A DNA stretch of 64,000 bases from Halobacteriovorax sp. (GCA_002720865.1 PBIO01000014.1:62001-126000), one strand, 5' to 3'; shown: positions 36,257-45,646, counted from the first letter of the stretch. Numbers and translations are program-made. Notes: a model not told the origin generated them from the letters alone.

Positions 36257-36826
36257 TTATCCTTTTACTCTTTCTACATATTCACCAGTTCTTGTATCAA
36301 TCTTAAGAACTTCACCTTCTTTTATAAATAATGGAACGTTAATCTGAACTCCCGTTTCCATGATTGCTTTTTTCATTCCACCACTAGCGGTATCTCCCTT
36401 TAGACCAGGGTCTGTTTCTGTAACAGCCAAATTAACAAAGTTTGGTAACTCAATTGAAATAGGTTTTCCTTTATAATAGAGCAGTGAAAGTTTAATTCCT
36501 TCTTGCAAGAAATCTTTAGAGTCTCCAACATAATCAGTCGAAATATGAATTGTTTCAAACGTGTCTTGATCCATAAAGTTAAAACCATCTGGATCCGAGT
36601 ACATATATTCAACTTCTTTAGGGTCCAAATCTGGCTTACTAGCATTTGTTGTAACACCAGACTTAAAAGTTCTCTCAATAACTTGTCCTGTCTCAAGATT
36701 CTTTAATCTACATTTTACGAATGCCGAACCTTTACCTGGATTAGTATGATCTGCTTTTAAAATAACCCATGGCTTATCTTCTAATTCTATTTTTAAATTT
36801 TTCTTTAAGTCTGTTGTTTGAAACAT
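36257..36826 (-). CDS. efp: Translation elongation factor P
   Basis: EF-P relieves ribosome stalling at proline runs. The 189-residue length is standard. Domain I carries the loop HTNPGKGSAFVK with a Lys at residue 32 at the position that is post-translationally modified in many bacteria; domain III ends in TRTGEYVERVKG. Whether the Lys is beta-lysylated cannot be told, since epmA/epmB are not in the window. It lies in the order aroQ-efp-accB-accC, a common arrangement. Confidence 0.96.
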   Translation of the reverse strand: MFQTTDLKKNLKIELEDKPWVILKADHTNPGKGSAFVKCRLKNLETGQVIERTFKSGVTTNASKPDLDPKEVEYMYSDPDGFNFMDQDTFETIHISTDYVGDSKDFLQEGIKLSLLYYKGKPISIELPNFVNLAVTETDPGLKGDTASGGMKKAIMETGVQINVPLFIKEGEVLKIDTRTGEYVERVKG

Positions 36827-36835
36827 AAAATCCTC

Positions 36836-37267
36836 TTATAAAAATGATTGAATTGCTAAAATATACCCTTTTTTGCCAAATCCCTCTAGAACAGAGGTTG
36901 AGGCCTGGGCAGTAATTTTAACATTTCTAAATTCTTCTCTTTTATTAGTATTTGAAATATGGACTTCAATGATAGGTTTAGGAAATAATTTTAATGAGTC
37001 CAAAATGGCTACGCTCGTGTGGGAATACCCCCCTGGATTAATAATGATTCCATCGAAACTTTCATCACAGGCTTGTTGAATCCTCGTGACAATTTCACCC
37101 TCAATATTTGACTGAAACCAAACCAGCCCAACAGAGTTGGACTGGGCCCAACTTGTCGTTTCCTTTTCTATAGATTCAAGAGTGTCTTTACCGTAAATCT
37201 CTGGTTCTCTTTTACCTAGCATGTTTAAATTTGGGCCATTTATGACCAAAATTTTCAACTTTTCCAT
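36836..37267 (-). CDS. aroQ: 3-dehydroquinate dehydratase, type II
   Basis: AroQ converts 3-dehydroquinate to 3-dehydroshikimate. The protein (143 residues from the ATG at 37267) has LVINGPNLNMLGKREPEIYG with the catalytic Tyr, INPGGYSHTSVAILD with the catalytic-region His, and EVHISNTNKREEFR. The frame begins three codons earlier at GTG, but GAGGTG lies six bases before the ATG and decides for it. First gene of the aroQ-efp-accBC unit. Confidence 0.95.
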   Translation of the reverse strand: MEKLKILVINGPNLNMLGKREPEIYGKDTLESIEKETTSWAQSNSVGLVWFQSNIEGEIVTRIQQACDESFDGIIINPGGYSHTSVAILDSLKLFPKPIIEVHISNTNKREEFRNVKITAQASTSVLEGFGKKGYILAIQSFL

Positions 37268-37287
37268 TGCACTCACCTCGGCGCGTC

Positions 37288-37316
37288 AAAATACCAACGG
37301 CATTTCCATATGTAAA
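37288..37316 (-). promoter_or_regulatory. Candidate sigma-70 promoter for aroQ-efp-accBC
   Basis: On the minus strand TTTACA (37311-37316), 17 bases, TATTTT (37288-37293), about 20 bases before the aroQ ATG at 37267. It would allow expression independent of the pilus operon upstream. Confidence 0.5.
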
Positions 37317-37339
37317 GTCGTTACTATAAATTGAAGCTG

Positions 37340-38332
37340 TTATAATTGGGAGTTTTTTCTTATTTCGGCGTGCTTTTGTATTGCATCAAGAAATTTTTGA
37401 AGCTCTTCCACGGATGACGAAGTTGAACCATCTTCTCCGCCAAGCTTTTCGTCTAATGAGTCGAGCAGTCTTTGATGCCCTTCCTCTTCGGCTTCAACCT
37501 CAACTCTGGTTTTTGATTCTATGCTTTTTATCTCTTCTAATTTTTTGATCGAACTAACTTCGTTGGGATTAAGCTCAATAATTTTGTTTAAGAGTTCTTT
37601 GGCCTTTAGAATATGGCCTTGGTTTATATAAAGATCCACAAGACTATGAGTTATTACAGGCTCACTGACGTTTTCTTTTTCTTCGACATTAACTATTTTA
37701 AGGGGTGCAGAAGGTTTTTCCATCTCCCAGTTATTAGTAACCTCTTTCTTATCAGTTTCTTTCAGATCTATTTTCGTATCAGTCTTAATTTCATTTTTAT
37801 CTAGGTCTACTTTTATCCATTCATCCAGACTTGATTTAACTTTCTCAGGTCTTACCTCAATCTCTTCAAGATCAAACCTCTCAGTGTTATCTGGAACGAT
37901 TATAAGGTCTTCTTCAGTATCCTTACTTTCAAGTTCCCGTACAGCCTTTGAGACTTCCTCGTCTTTAGGATTTAAAAATAAAAGGTACTTATAACTTTCT
38001 AAAGCTTCGTCATTATGTCCAATTTCAACACAAGATGAAGCAAAGAGTTTTTGCAATCGAATATTATCTCTATTGTCGCTGATCAATGGCCTTAAAGTTG
38101 AATAAGCCAGGTTAAACTCCCCAACGTCAAAATAACAGTTACCAAGAGTAATATATCCCTGCAGGTACGCTGGATTATGCCTTATCCCTATTTTTAGAAT
38201 AGACATAGCCTTTTCGATTAAACCCGCTTGACGATAACCCTCAGCCAAAGGAGCGAAAACTCTTGAAGTAGAGTCTTTCTCAAAGACTTCACTATATTTT
38301 TCTATCAATGGAGAAATTCCAGTGTTTTTCAA
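37340..38332 (-). CDS. TPR-repeat protein at the end of the pilus assembly operon
   Basis: The 330-residue protein has about four N-terminal TPR units (SRVFAPLAEGYRQAGLIEKA, GYITLGNCYFDVGEFNLAYS, KLFASSCVEIGHNDEALESY), a long charged linker (about 130-225) and another TPR near residue 230 (LVDLYINQGHILKAKELLNK), then an acidic C-terminal region. There is no signal peptide, so it is cytoplasmic. It follows pilQ by one base, so it belongs to the pilMNOPQ unit. It may organise cytoplasmic pilus proteins; unlike PilF/Tgl pilotins it has no lipobox, so I do not call it a secretin pilotin. Confidence 0.75.
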   Translation of the reverse strand: MKNTGISPLIEKYSEVFEKDSTSRVFAPLAEGYRQAGLIEKAMSILKIGIRHNPAYLQGYITLGNCYFDVGEFNLAYSTLRPLISDNRDNIRLQKLFASSCVEIGHNDEALESYKYLLFLNPKDEEVSKAVRELESKDTEEDLIIVPDNTERFDLEEIEVRPEKVKSSLDEWIKVDLDKNEIKTDTKIDLKETDKKEVTNNWEMEKPSAPLKIVNVEEKENVSEPVITHSLVDLYINQGHILKAKELLNKIIELNPNEVSSIKKLEEIKSIESKTRVEVEAEEEGHQRLLDSLDEKLGGEDGSTSSSVEELQKFLDAIQKHAEIRKNSQL

Positions 38333-38333
38333 A

Positions 38334-40145
38334 CTAAGAACCTTCGATTAGCCCAGCACTTTCTTGATTAATAATCCTAGGAGTTAAAAAGATGATTAAC
38401 TCTTGTTTAAGAATAAGGGGATTATATAAAGTTCTGAACAACCATCCAACAAGGGGTAAGTCTTTCAAAAAAGGCACCCCCGAATGGTTTTCTGTTTTTT
38501 CATATTGATATAAACCACCGAGAACAATTGTAGATCCGTTTTCCACTAAAACATTGGTCTTAACGGCTCTTTCAACTTTATCTCGAGGTGCACCTTCCGA
38601 TGGGGCAAGTGAGAAGACTTCCCTTTTTAAGTCGATTGAAAGTGCGATCGATCCTTCGTTAGTGACCTGTGGCGTGACTTTGAGAGACAGCTCCGCCGTT
38701 GTTTCCTTAAAGGTTACAGTAATGTTATCACCGTCTTGGTCAATCTCCCTAAAAGTTGTCGTAAGCTTACTTGTTAGTTGAGCTTCCTTTTTGTTTTGGG
38801 TTATCACCTTGGGGCTAGAAATAACTTTACCTTTTGCTTCAGATTCCATTAATTGAAGATCAAAGTTTAAACCTAATAATCTATTAAATCTTCCAACTAC
38901 TGCTCCAAAAATACTTCCTGACTCTACAGGCGCAGTATTAAAAGAAAATCCGGGGCCTGAGTTCAAGACACCGTCAGTCGAACCAATCGGATCATAGCCA
39001 AATTGTATCCCATTTCTTAACCCTATCTCCTTTGCATATCTCTCATTTACCTCAACGACCTTAGATTCAACTAAGACTTGGGGAGTTTGAGTGTCGAGCA
39101 CCTCGATAATTTTCCTCATCTTTTCAATAACATCAGGGGTATCTTTGATAATTAAAGAGTTTGTTCTTTCGTCATTGGAGATTTTCCCTCTATCAGCAGT
39201 AAGGTACTCTGTAAGAATTTTGCTCATGTCTTCCGTTGTGGAGTAACTTATGGGAAAAACTTTTGTAACCAAAGGCTCTTCTTTTTCAGCTGTCTTCTTA
39301 GCCTCAATTTCTTGCTTTTTAGCCTCAGTAGCCTTTTTTAAGGTCTGAACCATTAAAATAATTCCATTTTTTGTAGCTACGAGGTTATTTAGACCGAGTA
39401 TGGTATCAAGCGCTTGATCCCATGGTACATTCGTTAAGTTAAGGGTGAGTGGCTTAAGGGTATTTATCTCATCTGTAATAATAATATTAAAACCTGAAGA
39501 ATCAGCAATCATTTTTAATAACTCTTCAACCTTAACGTCCTTTACGTTAAAAGAAATTTTTCTACCAATATATTTTTTCCTTCCACTTAGAGTAAGGTTT
39601 TCAAGAATATCCTCAACTGACTCTGACTTCGGAACAAGTAACTTCCCTGCTGCCTTGACGGCTTCTTTTGTTTTTTCTTCGAATGTTTGAGTTTCATTTA
39701 CAACTTTTTGTGTGAAGACACCAAACCTATTTTCCACTTCCACAATTACTCTATTAGGGAGTCTTTTTAAAAAGCTTCTTACATTATCTCTTAACTGAAG
39801 GGCAATTCTAAGAGATCTTGGGTCATTAGGTTTTTTGTATGCCGAAACAAATACAATACTCCCTGAAAATTCAGAAGTATCGAATGCCCTCATCACTCTT
39901 TCAGTAGATTTAACATTCTTTAGATCAATAATAATTTGCTTATCTTCGGAAACATGAAATTTACTAGCTTGGACATCATTACTATCAAAAGTAAGTAACA
40001 ATTGGCTAATCTCGCCCGCTTGCTTAAACTCAATAGCTTTCAATTCAGACTGCTTGCCTGCTTCTTCTTGAGAATAGCCAATATTTATTGCAAGAATAAA
40101 AATTAGACTAACTTTTGTAACTATTTGAAAAAATCCTTTTTTCAT
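38334..40145 (-). CDS. pilQ: Type IV pilus secretin PilQ
   Basis: PilQ forms the outer membrane pore for the pilus. The protein (603 residues from the ATG at 40145; an in-frame ATG lies four codons earlier at 40157) has a signal peptide (KKGFFQIVTKVSLIFILAINIGYS), an AMIN domain near 35-150, an N0/secretin-TonB short domain (ISFNVKDVKVEELLKMIADS), an N1 domain with TNSLIIKDTPDVIEKMRKII, and the secretin core ending VPFLKDLPLVGWLFRT...ELIIFLTPRII. It has one AMIN domain rather than the two or three of some homologues. It is separated from pilP by about 75 bases. Confidence 0.95.
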   Translation of the reverse strand: MKKGFFQIVTKVSLIFILAINIGYSQEEAGKQSELKAIEFKQAGEISQLLLTFDSNDVQASKFHVSEDKQIIIDLKNVKSTERVMRAFDTSEFSGSIVFVSAYKKPNDPRSLRIALQLRDNVRSFLKRLPNRVIVEVENRFGVFTQKVVNETQTFEEKTKEAVKAAGKLLVPKSESVEDILENLTLSGRKKYIGRKISFNVKDVKVEELLKMIADSSGFNIIITDEINTLKPLTLNLTNVPWDQALDTILGLNNLVATKNGIILMVQTLKKATEAKKQEIEAKKTAEKEEPLVTKVFPISYSTTEDMSKILTEYLTADRGKISNDERTNSLIIKDTPDVIEKMRKIIEVLDTQTPQVLVESKVVEVNERYAKEIGLRNGIQFGYDPIGSTDGVLNSGPGFSFNTAPVESGSIFGAVVGRFNRLLGLNFDLQLMESEAKGKVISSPKVITQNKKEAQLTSKLTTTFREIDQDGDNITVTFKETTAELSLKVTPQVTNEGSIALSIDLKREVFSLAPSEGAPRDKVERAVKTNVLVENGSTIVLGGLYQYEKTENHSGVPFLKDLPLVGWLFRTLYNPLILKQELIIFLTPRIINQESAGLIEGS

Positions 40146-40220
40146 ATCACATACCATTCTTAGGAGTTATTTTGATTATATCATTATTTTCATTATTTAC
40201 TTAATTCTTGACCAATTAAC

Positions 40221-40733
40221 TTAAAATCTACTTATCACTGGTAAAATAGTTTCCAAGTATTCATCCTGGTCATACACATTTCTAATTTTCTCTACGAGGA
40301 CAACCCCTCCAGGTAAAATTGCTTTAATTTCCGCGTTATTTTCACCAAGGGTCATTCCTTCCTTAAGAATATAGCTTTCGTCCGAAAATTCTCCCCCACC
40401 AGATGAAAGTTTTGCTATAGCCCTTCTTTCCTTACCTATCAGGACACCGACTATTCTTATGCTATCAAGGGGTACATTATCGATTGTGGGAACATTAGAA
40501 AAGTATCCGTCTCTTAGCTTCTTATTAAATCCTTTTTTTCCAGATCTTAGACGTTTTAGCTTTCTCTTAAAGGGGTCCCTTAATTCCAACGGATTTACTA
40601 TTTTCGTTTTTGCTTTTTCAAACAAGGCAGGGCCTTTTATTTTTTTACCTTGAGCGAAAATCTCGCCGGAAAGCATAGAAAAAGCTAGCACTATCGCTAA
40701 GGGGTAAATTCTAAAACTAATAGCCTTTATCAT
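40221..40733 (-). CDS. pilP: Type IV pilus alignment protein PilP
   Basis: PilP links the inner-membrane PilN/PilO pair to PilQ. The 170-residue protein has an N-terminal hydrophobic signal (YPLAIVLAFSMLSGEIFA), the LRDPFKRK motif that binds around PilO, and a C-terminal beta domain (IRIVGVLIGKERRAIAKL...VVLVEKIRNV). The family is usually a lipoprotein, but no Cys follows the signal here, so it is either processed by signal peptidase I or stays anchored. It overlaps pilO by four bases (ATGA). Confidence 0.88.
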   Translation of the reverse strand: MIKAISFRIYPLAIVLAFSMLSGEIFAQGKKIKGPALFEKAKTKIVNPLELRDPFKRKLKRLRSGKKGFNKKLRDGYFSNVPTIDNVPLDSIRIVGVLIGKERRAIAKLSSGGGEFSDESYILKEGMTLGENNAEIKAILPGGVVLVEKIRNVYDQDEYLETILPVISRF

Positions 40734-41350
40734 TTTCCCCCACCTTTCTTAAACTCTGACTCGATAGCTTCAATACCTCGGTCTTCCTTGTGAGCGGGAT
40801 TATACCTATAGGCAATAATACTTGCAGCACAATTGATTAACTGGAATCGACCTCTTTGTTTCTTTTCGGTTTTTGTCATTTTCAAAGATGTTATATTTAA
40901 CAGTCGATCATTTTCAGCAATTTTTTCGAAGAAAACTAGAAACTGTAAAAAAGTACCTGTTCCACTAAACTCATACCTTTTAACCATATAAAAGCCCTTG
41001 TTTTCCTCGTTTCCAGGTGTAAGAAAAACGTTCTTAATATTCAAACCCTCAGCCACTCCTTTAATAAGTTCTAAGTTTTGTGTGTCTGAAATATTACTTG
41101 GTAACTTTTTCTGAAGGGCTTCAACTTCGTTAGCTACCATTTCAATACGATCCTTGGCCTTTTCAATATCTTTAAAGTATTGCTGAAGCTGCTTCTTTTT
41201 CCTCTTACTTCTTTTTATATTACCGTCTAAGACTGGAATTCTATCTTGCTTTGCTATTAATTCTTCTTGTTTCTCTGTAAAGAGAATGTAGAGATTAAAA
41301 GAAACCCATAAAATAATTATCCAATGTATTTTGGAAACGATGGCCGACAT
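40730..41350 (-). CDS. pilO: Type IV pilus alignment protein PilO
   Basis: The 206-residue protein has one membrane segment (IHWIIILWVSFNLYILFTE, about 7-25), a coiled coil (about 45-85) and a ferredoxin-like C-terminal domain (FSGTGTFLQFLVFFEKIAENDRLLNITSLKM), the PilO pattern. It pairs with PilN in the inner membrane. It lies two bases after pilN and overlaps pilP by four. Confidence 0.9.
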   Translation of the reverse strand: MSAIVSKIHWIIILWVSFNLYILFTEKQEELIAKQDRIPVLDGNIKRSKRKKKQLQQYFKDIEKAKDRIEMVANEVEALQKKLPSNISDTQNLELIKGVAEGLNIKNVFLTPGNEENKGFYMVKRYEFSGTGTFLQFLVFFEKIAENDRLLNITSLKMTKTEKKQRGRFQLINCAASIIAYRYNPAHKEDRGIEAIESEFKKGGGK

Positions 41351-41352
41351 AG

Positions 41353-41967
41353 CTACTTAGTCTCCGGGTCAAAAGTTAATATTTTACCTTTTATTTCAAA
41401 GGTCTCTATTCTAGTTTCTCTAGTGCCTACTTTTTCAGTTGCTGTTTTTGAGTCAGTCATCACTAAAGTTGATGAAAAGAAAGCAGAGTCATTAGCAAAA
41501 GAAATAAAATTACCGATGCTCTTATAGGAGTTCGCCGCACCTTTAATTTCCACCGACTTATCCTCATTAATGACAATTGTGTTAAACCAAAGGTCATCAG
41601 GAACACTCCTCGCAATTTTTTCCAATACTTTTTTGGGGTTCGTCTTTTGAGCAAAAATTTTATCAACAAGAGCTGATCTTTCTTTCAGTTTTCTTACTTG
41701 TTGATTAAACGCTTTTAGTTTTTTCTGAATTTCCTTACCGCCCCTTAGATCTTTTTTTAACTTAACAAGTATCTTATTTTTTTCTTTAATTTTTTCATCT
41801 AATTCTTTTCCTTGAGATTCAAAGTGATCTTTAACAAAAATCTCTGGAATATATGCAAATAAGATAGCGAACCCAATCATCTTGATATTTACTTGAGAAA
41901 AATCAATCCCCAACACCGACGGCATTTTGAACTGTTTTTTCTGTTCTAATAAATTAATCTCAATCAT
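41353..41967 (-). CDS. pilN: Type IV pilus alignment protein PilN
   Basis: The 204-residue protein begins with the conserved cytoplasmic N terminus MIEINLLEQKK (the INLL motif that binds PilM), followed by one membrane segment (about 29-46), a coiled coil rich in Lys/Glu, and a ferredoxin-like fold (PDDLWFNTIVINEDKSVEIKGAANSYKSI is split across it). Its ATG follows the pilM stop with no gap. Confidence 0.92.
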   Translation of the reverse strand: MIEINLLEQKKQFKMPSVLGIDFSQVNIKMIGFAILFAYIPEIFVKDHFESQGKELDEKIKEKNKILVKLKKDLRGGKEIQKKLKAFNQQVRKLKERSALVDKIFAQKTNPKKVLEKIARSVPDDLWFNTIVINEDKSVEIKGAANSYKSIGNFISFANDSAFFSSTLVMTDSKTATEKVGTRETRIETFEIKGKILTFDPETK

Positions 41968-43080
41968 TTATAGTTCTCTCATCGCAAGCCCGAGTACCGA
42001 AACTCCGCGATATGCAATCTCATTTACTTTTTCTTCATCAAATTTCTTTTCACTGTAGCCAATGGCCTCAAAGGGGTTAAGGACACCAACATCAACACCT
42101 AATAGTGCTTCGAGACCTTCAATAATTCCGGGAATTAAAGCAGAACCACCAGTTACATAACAACCCACCATAGACTCATCAGAAGTCGAGCTTACATAAA
42201 AATCAATTGTCTTTTTAATTTCTGAGAAAAATGCCTCAATAACATCGTCAATAATTTCTAATATCTCTTCTGGTAAATTTCCATTTTCATCTCCTGTAAT
42301 CTTTAAGTCTTCAGCTTCATAATAGTTAACACCCATTTGTCGCTGAATTTCTTCGGTGATCATTACCCCACCAACAGGAATTTCTTTTGAAAAAACAATC
42401 ATATTATTTTTATAAATAATGAATTCAGTTTTTTGAGCTCCCAAATCTATTAGCAAGAAAGATTGGTTAGGTTCATCTAACTTGGTTCCCATCACCAACT
42501 CAAAAACATTAACGAGTGAAATTATTCCTAAGTCTAAAATTTTAAGGCGTAGCTCTGCTTTTTCAAAAATTGCTTTATATTGCTGAATTACTGTGTTCTT
42601 GGCAGCGGCAACTAAGACATCAACACCACCACCTTCATTTTCACCCATTGTGTAAAATGAAACTGCTGACTCCTCTATCTCAAATGGAAGGTATTGTTCC
42701 GCTTCCCAAATAACTTGATCTTCAATTTCTTCATCAGTACCACCGGCTAACTGAAGTCGTCTTGCGACGGTGTTTGGTCCAGACACTCCAAGACAAACAT
42801 TATCTGAAGAAACCTTGGCCCGTAAAAAAGCTTGTTTAATTGCTTCTACGATAACTTCTTCGTCTTGAATTTCATCTTCAATTATTGCACCCTCAGGGAG
42901 AGGAACCGATGCATAGCTTACTAATTTATATTCTCGAGTTTCTTTGTTTCCTTCAATTTCCGCAACCTTTACAGCACTCAACCCAACATCAACTCCAACA
43001 ATTGATCTACTCCCTAACTTAAGGGTGTCTTTGACGGAATTTACTAAATTCCCAATCAATTTCTTGCTGTCTATTTCCAC
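41968..43080 (-). CDS. pilM: Type IV pilus actin-like protein PilM
   Basis: PilM is a cytoplasmic actin/FtsA-like ATPase that binds the PilN tail. The 370-residue protein has SIVGVDVGLSAVKVAEI (phosphate-1 loop), SFLLIDLGAQKTEFIIY (phosphate-2) and GCYVTGGSALIPGIIEGLE (adenosine motif). The start is GTG. First gene of pilMNOPQ behind a good promoter. Confidence 0.95.
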   Translation of the reverse strand: MEIDSKKLIGNLVNSVKDTLKLGSRSIVGVDVGLSAVKVAEIEGNKETREYKLVSYASVPLPEGAIIEDEIQDEEVIVEAIKQAFLRAKVSSDNVCLGVSGPNTVARRLQLAGGTDEEIEDQVIWEAEQYLPFEIEESAVSFYTMGENEGGGVDVLVAAAKNTVIQQYKAIFEKAELRLKILDLGIISLVNVFELVMGTKLDEPNQSFLLIDLGAQKTEFIIYKNNMIVFSKEIPVGGVMITEEIQRQMGVNYYEAEDLKITGDENGNLPEEILEIIDDVIEAFFSEIKKTIDFYVSSTSDESMVGCYVTGGSALIPGIIEGLEALLGVDVGVLNPFEAIGYSEKKFDEEKVNEIAYRGVSVLGLAMREL

Positions 43081-43125
43081 TGAAAGCTCACATCGCCAAA
43101 CTTGGCTACAAATCTACCAGGGTAA

Positions 43126-43155
43126 ATTATACCTAGTCTAAGTAGTTAAATTCAA
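43126..43155 (-). promoter_or_regulatory. Candidate sigma-70 promoter for pilMNOPQ
   Basis: On the minus strand TTGAAT (43150-43155), 18 bases, TATAAT (43126-43131), about 40 bases before the pilM start. It lies between the pilD stop and pilM and makes pilM-Q a separable unit. Confidence 0.65.
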
Positions 43156-43182
43156 GGAATTAATGCACCAAACAAGTATGAA

Positions 43183-43953
43183 TTAAACGATTAAAGATTT
43201 AAGTTGAGCGTAGAGGTCGGGTAAGAAGATTTGTAGTGTCGCCACTATTAATATGAAAGGTCCAAAAGGAATTGCATTATCCCTGCTAATTACTTTGGCC
43301 GCAATCATCGAAAGCCCCACTACTGCGCCCAGAAGACAACTCAAAAATATATTATGGACTACGTCTACAGGCCCTAAGTAGATCCCAAGTGCGGCCCATA
43401 GTTTTATATCCCCTCCGCCTAGACCAATCTTCCCTCTCAATTTATAAAATAGCCAAGTAATCAAAAAAGGAAAACCCCCGCCAATTAAGAATCCCAGCAA
43501 CATATATTTCCAAGAGTACTGAAAGGCTGAATAGGCGAGAAGTGTGGCCCCTAGATAAAGATTTATGGAATCTGGTAGTAATTTATGATCGAGATCAATG
43601 AAAAATAGTGCAATAAAAGTAAGAGCAATACTTACCTGAAAAAGGTAAAAATAAATTTGTGAGTAAGTATCAATTTTTAAAAAGAGAATCAATGTGACAA
43701 CTCCACATAAAAGCTCTATCAAAGGATAGCGCTTAGATATTTTGAAATCACATTCACTGCATTTGCCCTTAAGAAACAAATAGCTAATCATCGGTATATT
43801 TTCAAACCAATAAATTGATTTTTTGCATCCTGGGCACTTTGACCTAGGTGTTACAACAGACATTCCTAAAGGAACTCTATAAATAACCACGTTTAAAAAA
43901 CTTCCAAGACAAGCACCGGCAAAAAAAACAAGGATTTTGAAAAAAAATATCAA
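43183..43953 (-). CDS. pilD: Prepilin peptidase / N-methyltransferase PilD
   Basis: PilD cleaves the prepilin leader and methylates the new N-terminal Phe. The 256-residue inner-membrane protein has the zinc tetracysteine loop C40-x2-C43...C65-x2-C68, the first aspartate motif FIDLDHKLLPD (about 118-128) and the second GGGDIKL (about 179-185), with about eight membrane helices. All catalytic residues are present. It overlaps the permease gene by four bases, so it ends the pilH-pilI-pilD unit. Confidence 0.95.
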   Translation of the reverse strand: MIFFFKILVFFAGACLGSFLNVVIYRVPLGMSVVTPRSKCPGCKKSIYWFENIPMISYLFLKGKCSECDFKISKRYPLIELLCGVVTLILFLKIDTYSQIYFYLFQVSIALTFIALFFIDLDHKLLPDSINLYLGATLLAYSAFQYSWKYMLLGFLIGGGFPFLITWLFYKLRGKIGLGGGDIKLWAALGIYLGPVDVVHNIFLSCLLGAVVGLSMIAAKVISRDNAIPFGPFILIVATLQIFLPDLYAQLKSLIV

Positions 43954-44723
43954 TTCAAATCCTTTTGACTAAGCACTAATGAAGAAGCAAATAAGAAAAT
44001 AATTGAAAAGGTAAGCGAGTAACCAAGAGTTCCGAAAAGGTATGCATTCTCTAGCTCTTGCTTATACAAGACAAAGTTTTTGATATCAAATAACGAAAAA
44101 TTCGGAATAATATATGAAATATAAGTTACTACTTTAGTTAAAAATATACTTGATTTAATACTATATAATTCAAGTACTCCCCTGATGGCATAACCTGAAA
44201 TATAAACGCTTATAGAGAATATTATTGCTAGGTTAACATTTGTTATTAATGAGAAGAAAATAACTATTAGTAAAATCAAAACCGATTCTAAAAATATTTG
44301 AATGATTGACCAAGCGATTAAACTACTCCAAAGTCCATCCCAGTAGTAATAAAATGCAGTGGTAAAAATACTAAGGAGTACTGTGTTTAACAATAGAATC
44401 CCAGACAACCCTAAAACCTTACCTGTAAGAAATTCAATCCGGGAAACAGGGTTAGACAATATTAAATAGATGGTTCTCGACTCCAACTCGTTTTTAAGTA
44501 ATGTAGCACCAAAGAAAACCGCTATTGCCTTGGTTGTCAAAGAAAGGAATCCCAGACCAACATCAAGTGCTATTTTAGAAGGATTTCCAAAGGAAAATTC
44601 CGATACGATATAACAAAGTAATGCTAATACAAAACCAGAAATTAAAATATTAATCATGATTTTAGATTTATAGATTTCTATAAAAGTAAATTTGCTAATC
44701 GTATAAGACTTTTTTAAATTCAT
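43950..44723 (-). CDS. pilI: ABC-2 type transporter permease (PilI-like)
   Basis: The 257-residue protein has six membrane helices (about 21-40, 52-75, 97-120, 131-153, 160-180 and near the C terminus) and the segment NELESRTIYLILSNPVSRIEFLTGK typical of ABC-2 permeases. It overlaps the ATPase gene upstream and pilD downstream by four bases each. In Myxococcus xanthus the pilG-H-I genes between pilA and pilD encode an ABC exporter needed for piliation; position and coupling to pilD make this the PilI counterpart. The exported substrate is unknown. Confidence 0.82.
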   Translation of the reverse strand: MNLKKSYTISKFTFIEIYKSKIMINILISGFVLALLCYIVSEFSFGNPSKIALDVGLGFLSLTTKAIAVFFGATLLKNELESRTIYLILSNPVSRIEFLTGKVLGLSGILLLNTVLLSIFTTAFYYYWDGLWSSLIAWSIIQIFLESVLILLIVIFFSLITNVNLAIIFSISVYISGYAIRGVLELYSIKSSIFLTKVVTYISYIIPNFSLFDIKNFVLYKQELENAYLFGTLGYSLTFSIIFLFASSLVLSQKDLN

Positions 44724-45622
44724 ACACCTATCCTATAAATTATATCCTCTAAGGTTGGTGTTATTTTCTTAAGACTTTCAATATTTAAATTCTTTTTCGA
44801 AACTTCTTCTACTACTTGGACATACTCTGATTCATTAAAAATCAATTTGCTAAACTCACCTAGTTTTTTTGTACTCCCAAGCTTACTAAAGTTTTCACTA
44901 AAATCCCCATCAATCACAAGCTCATACTCTTTAGTGGCTTTGCCTTTTACCAATTCCTGAAGACTTCCACTGTGTACGAGCTTTCCGGATTCAAGGATAA
45001 CAACATCTTTGCTCACCTCTTCAACATCACTTAAAATATGACTACTGAAAAATATCGTCTTCCCCTCACTGGAAAGAAGATTCATAATATCCTTAAACTC
45101 TTTTCTACCTAAGGGGTCTAAACCTGATAAAGGTTCATCTAATATAAGCAGTTTTGGGTCTGCCACCAAAGCAGCTACAAATCCAAGTCTTTGGAGCATT
45201 CCTTTTGAATAGAACCTAAGTTTTCTATTTAAGGCGAAGTCAATTTTTAATGATTTTGCCCAATGACTGCCATTTTTATTAATCTCAGCCTGGGTTAAGT
45301 CGTTAAGTTGCCCAATATAATTGATAAATTCCTGACCAGTTAAGTCTGCATAAAAGTAAGGGCGTTCAGGAAGGTAGCCTATATTTTTAAAAATTTCAGA
45401 TCTATTTTTTCCAAGACTTGAATCAAACTCAATACTACCACTCGTGGGTTTTATAAAGCCTAGTAAAATCTTAATACCCGTAGTCTTGCCTGCACCGTTT
45501 GCCCCAAGAAATCCAACGATATTTCCCGCACGTAGATTAAAACTCACATTATCTAAGGCCCTAAAGGGTTTTTCCCAAAAGTCAGTTCTAAATTCCTTAC
45601 TTACTTCATGAAAGCTAAACAT
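44720..45622 (-). CDS. pilH: ABC transporter ATP-binding protein (PilH-like)
   Basis: The protein (300 residues from the ATG at 45622) has Walker A GANGAGKT, the Q-loop region YLPERPYFY, signature YSKGMLQRLG (Lys in place of the second Gly-type residue, as in many NatA/GldA-like ATPases), Walker B LLILDEPLSGLDP and the H-loop FFSSHIL. The open frame starts eight codons earlier at TTG, but GGA six bases before the ATG favours 45622. It pairs with the permease through a four-base overlap and occupies the pilH position of the Myxococcus cluster. Confidence 0.87.
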   Translation of the reverse strand: MFSFHEVSKEFRTDFWEKPFRALDNVSFNLRAGNIVGFLGANGAGKTTGIKILLGFIKPTSGSIEFDSSLGKNRSEIFKNIGYLPERPYFYADLTGQEFINYIGQLNDLTQAEINKNGSHWAKSLKIDFALNRKLRFYSKGMLQRLGFVAALVADPKLLILDEPLSGLDPLGRKEFKDIMNLLSSEGKTIFFSSHILSDVEEVSKDVVILESGKLVHSGSLQELVKGKATKEYELVIDGDFSENFSKLGSTKKLGEFSKLIFNESEYVQVVEEVSKKNLNIESLKKITPTLEDIIYRIGV

Positions 45623-45646
45623 TTTTTCCAATCCTTGGGGTTTCAA

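Noticed and set aside
37340-38332. A PilF/Tgl pilotin
   Set aside because: It has TPR units but no signal peptide or lipobox, so it is unlikely to be an outer membrane lipoprotein.
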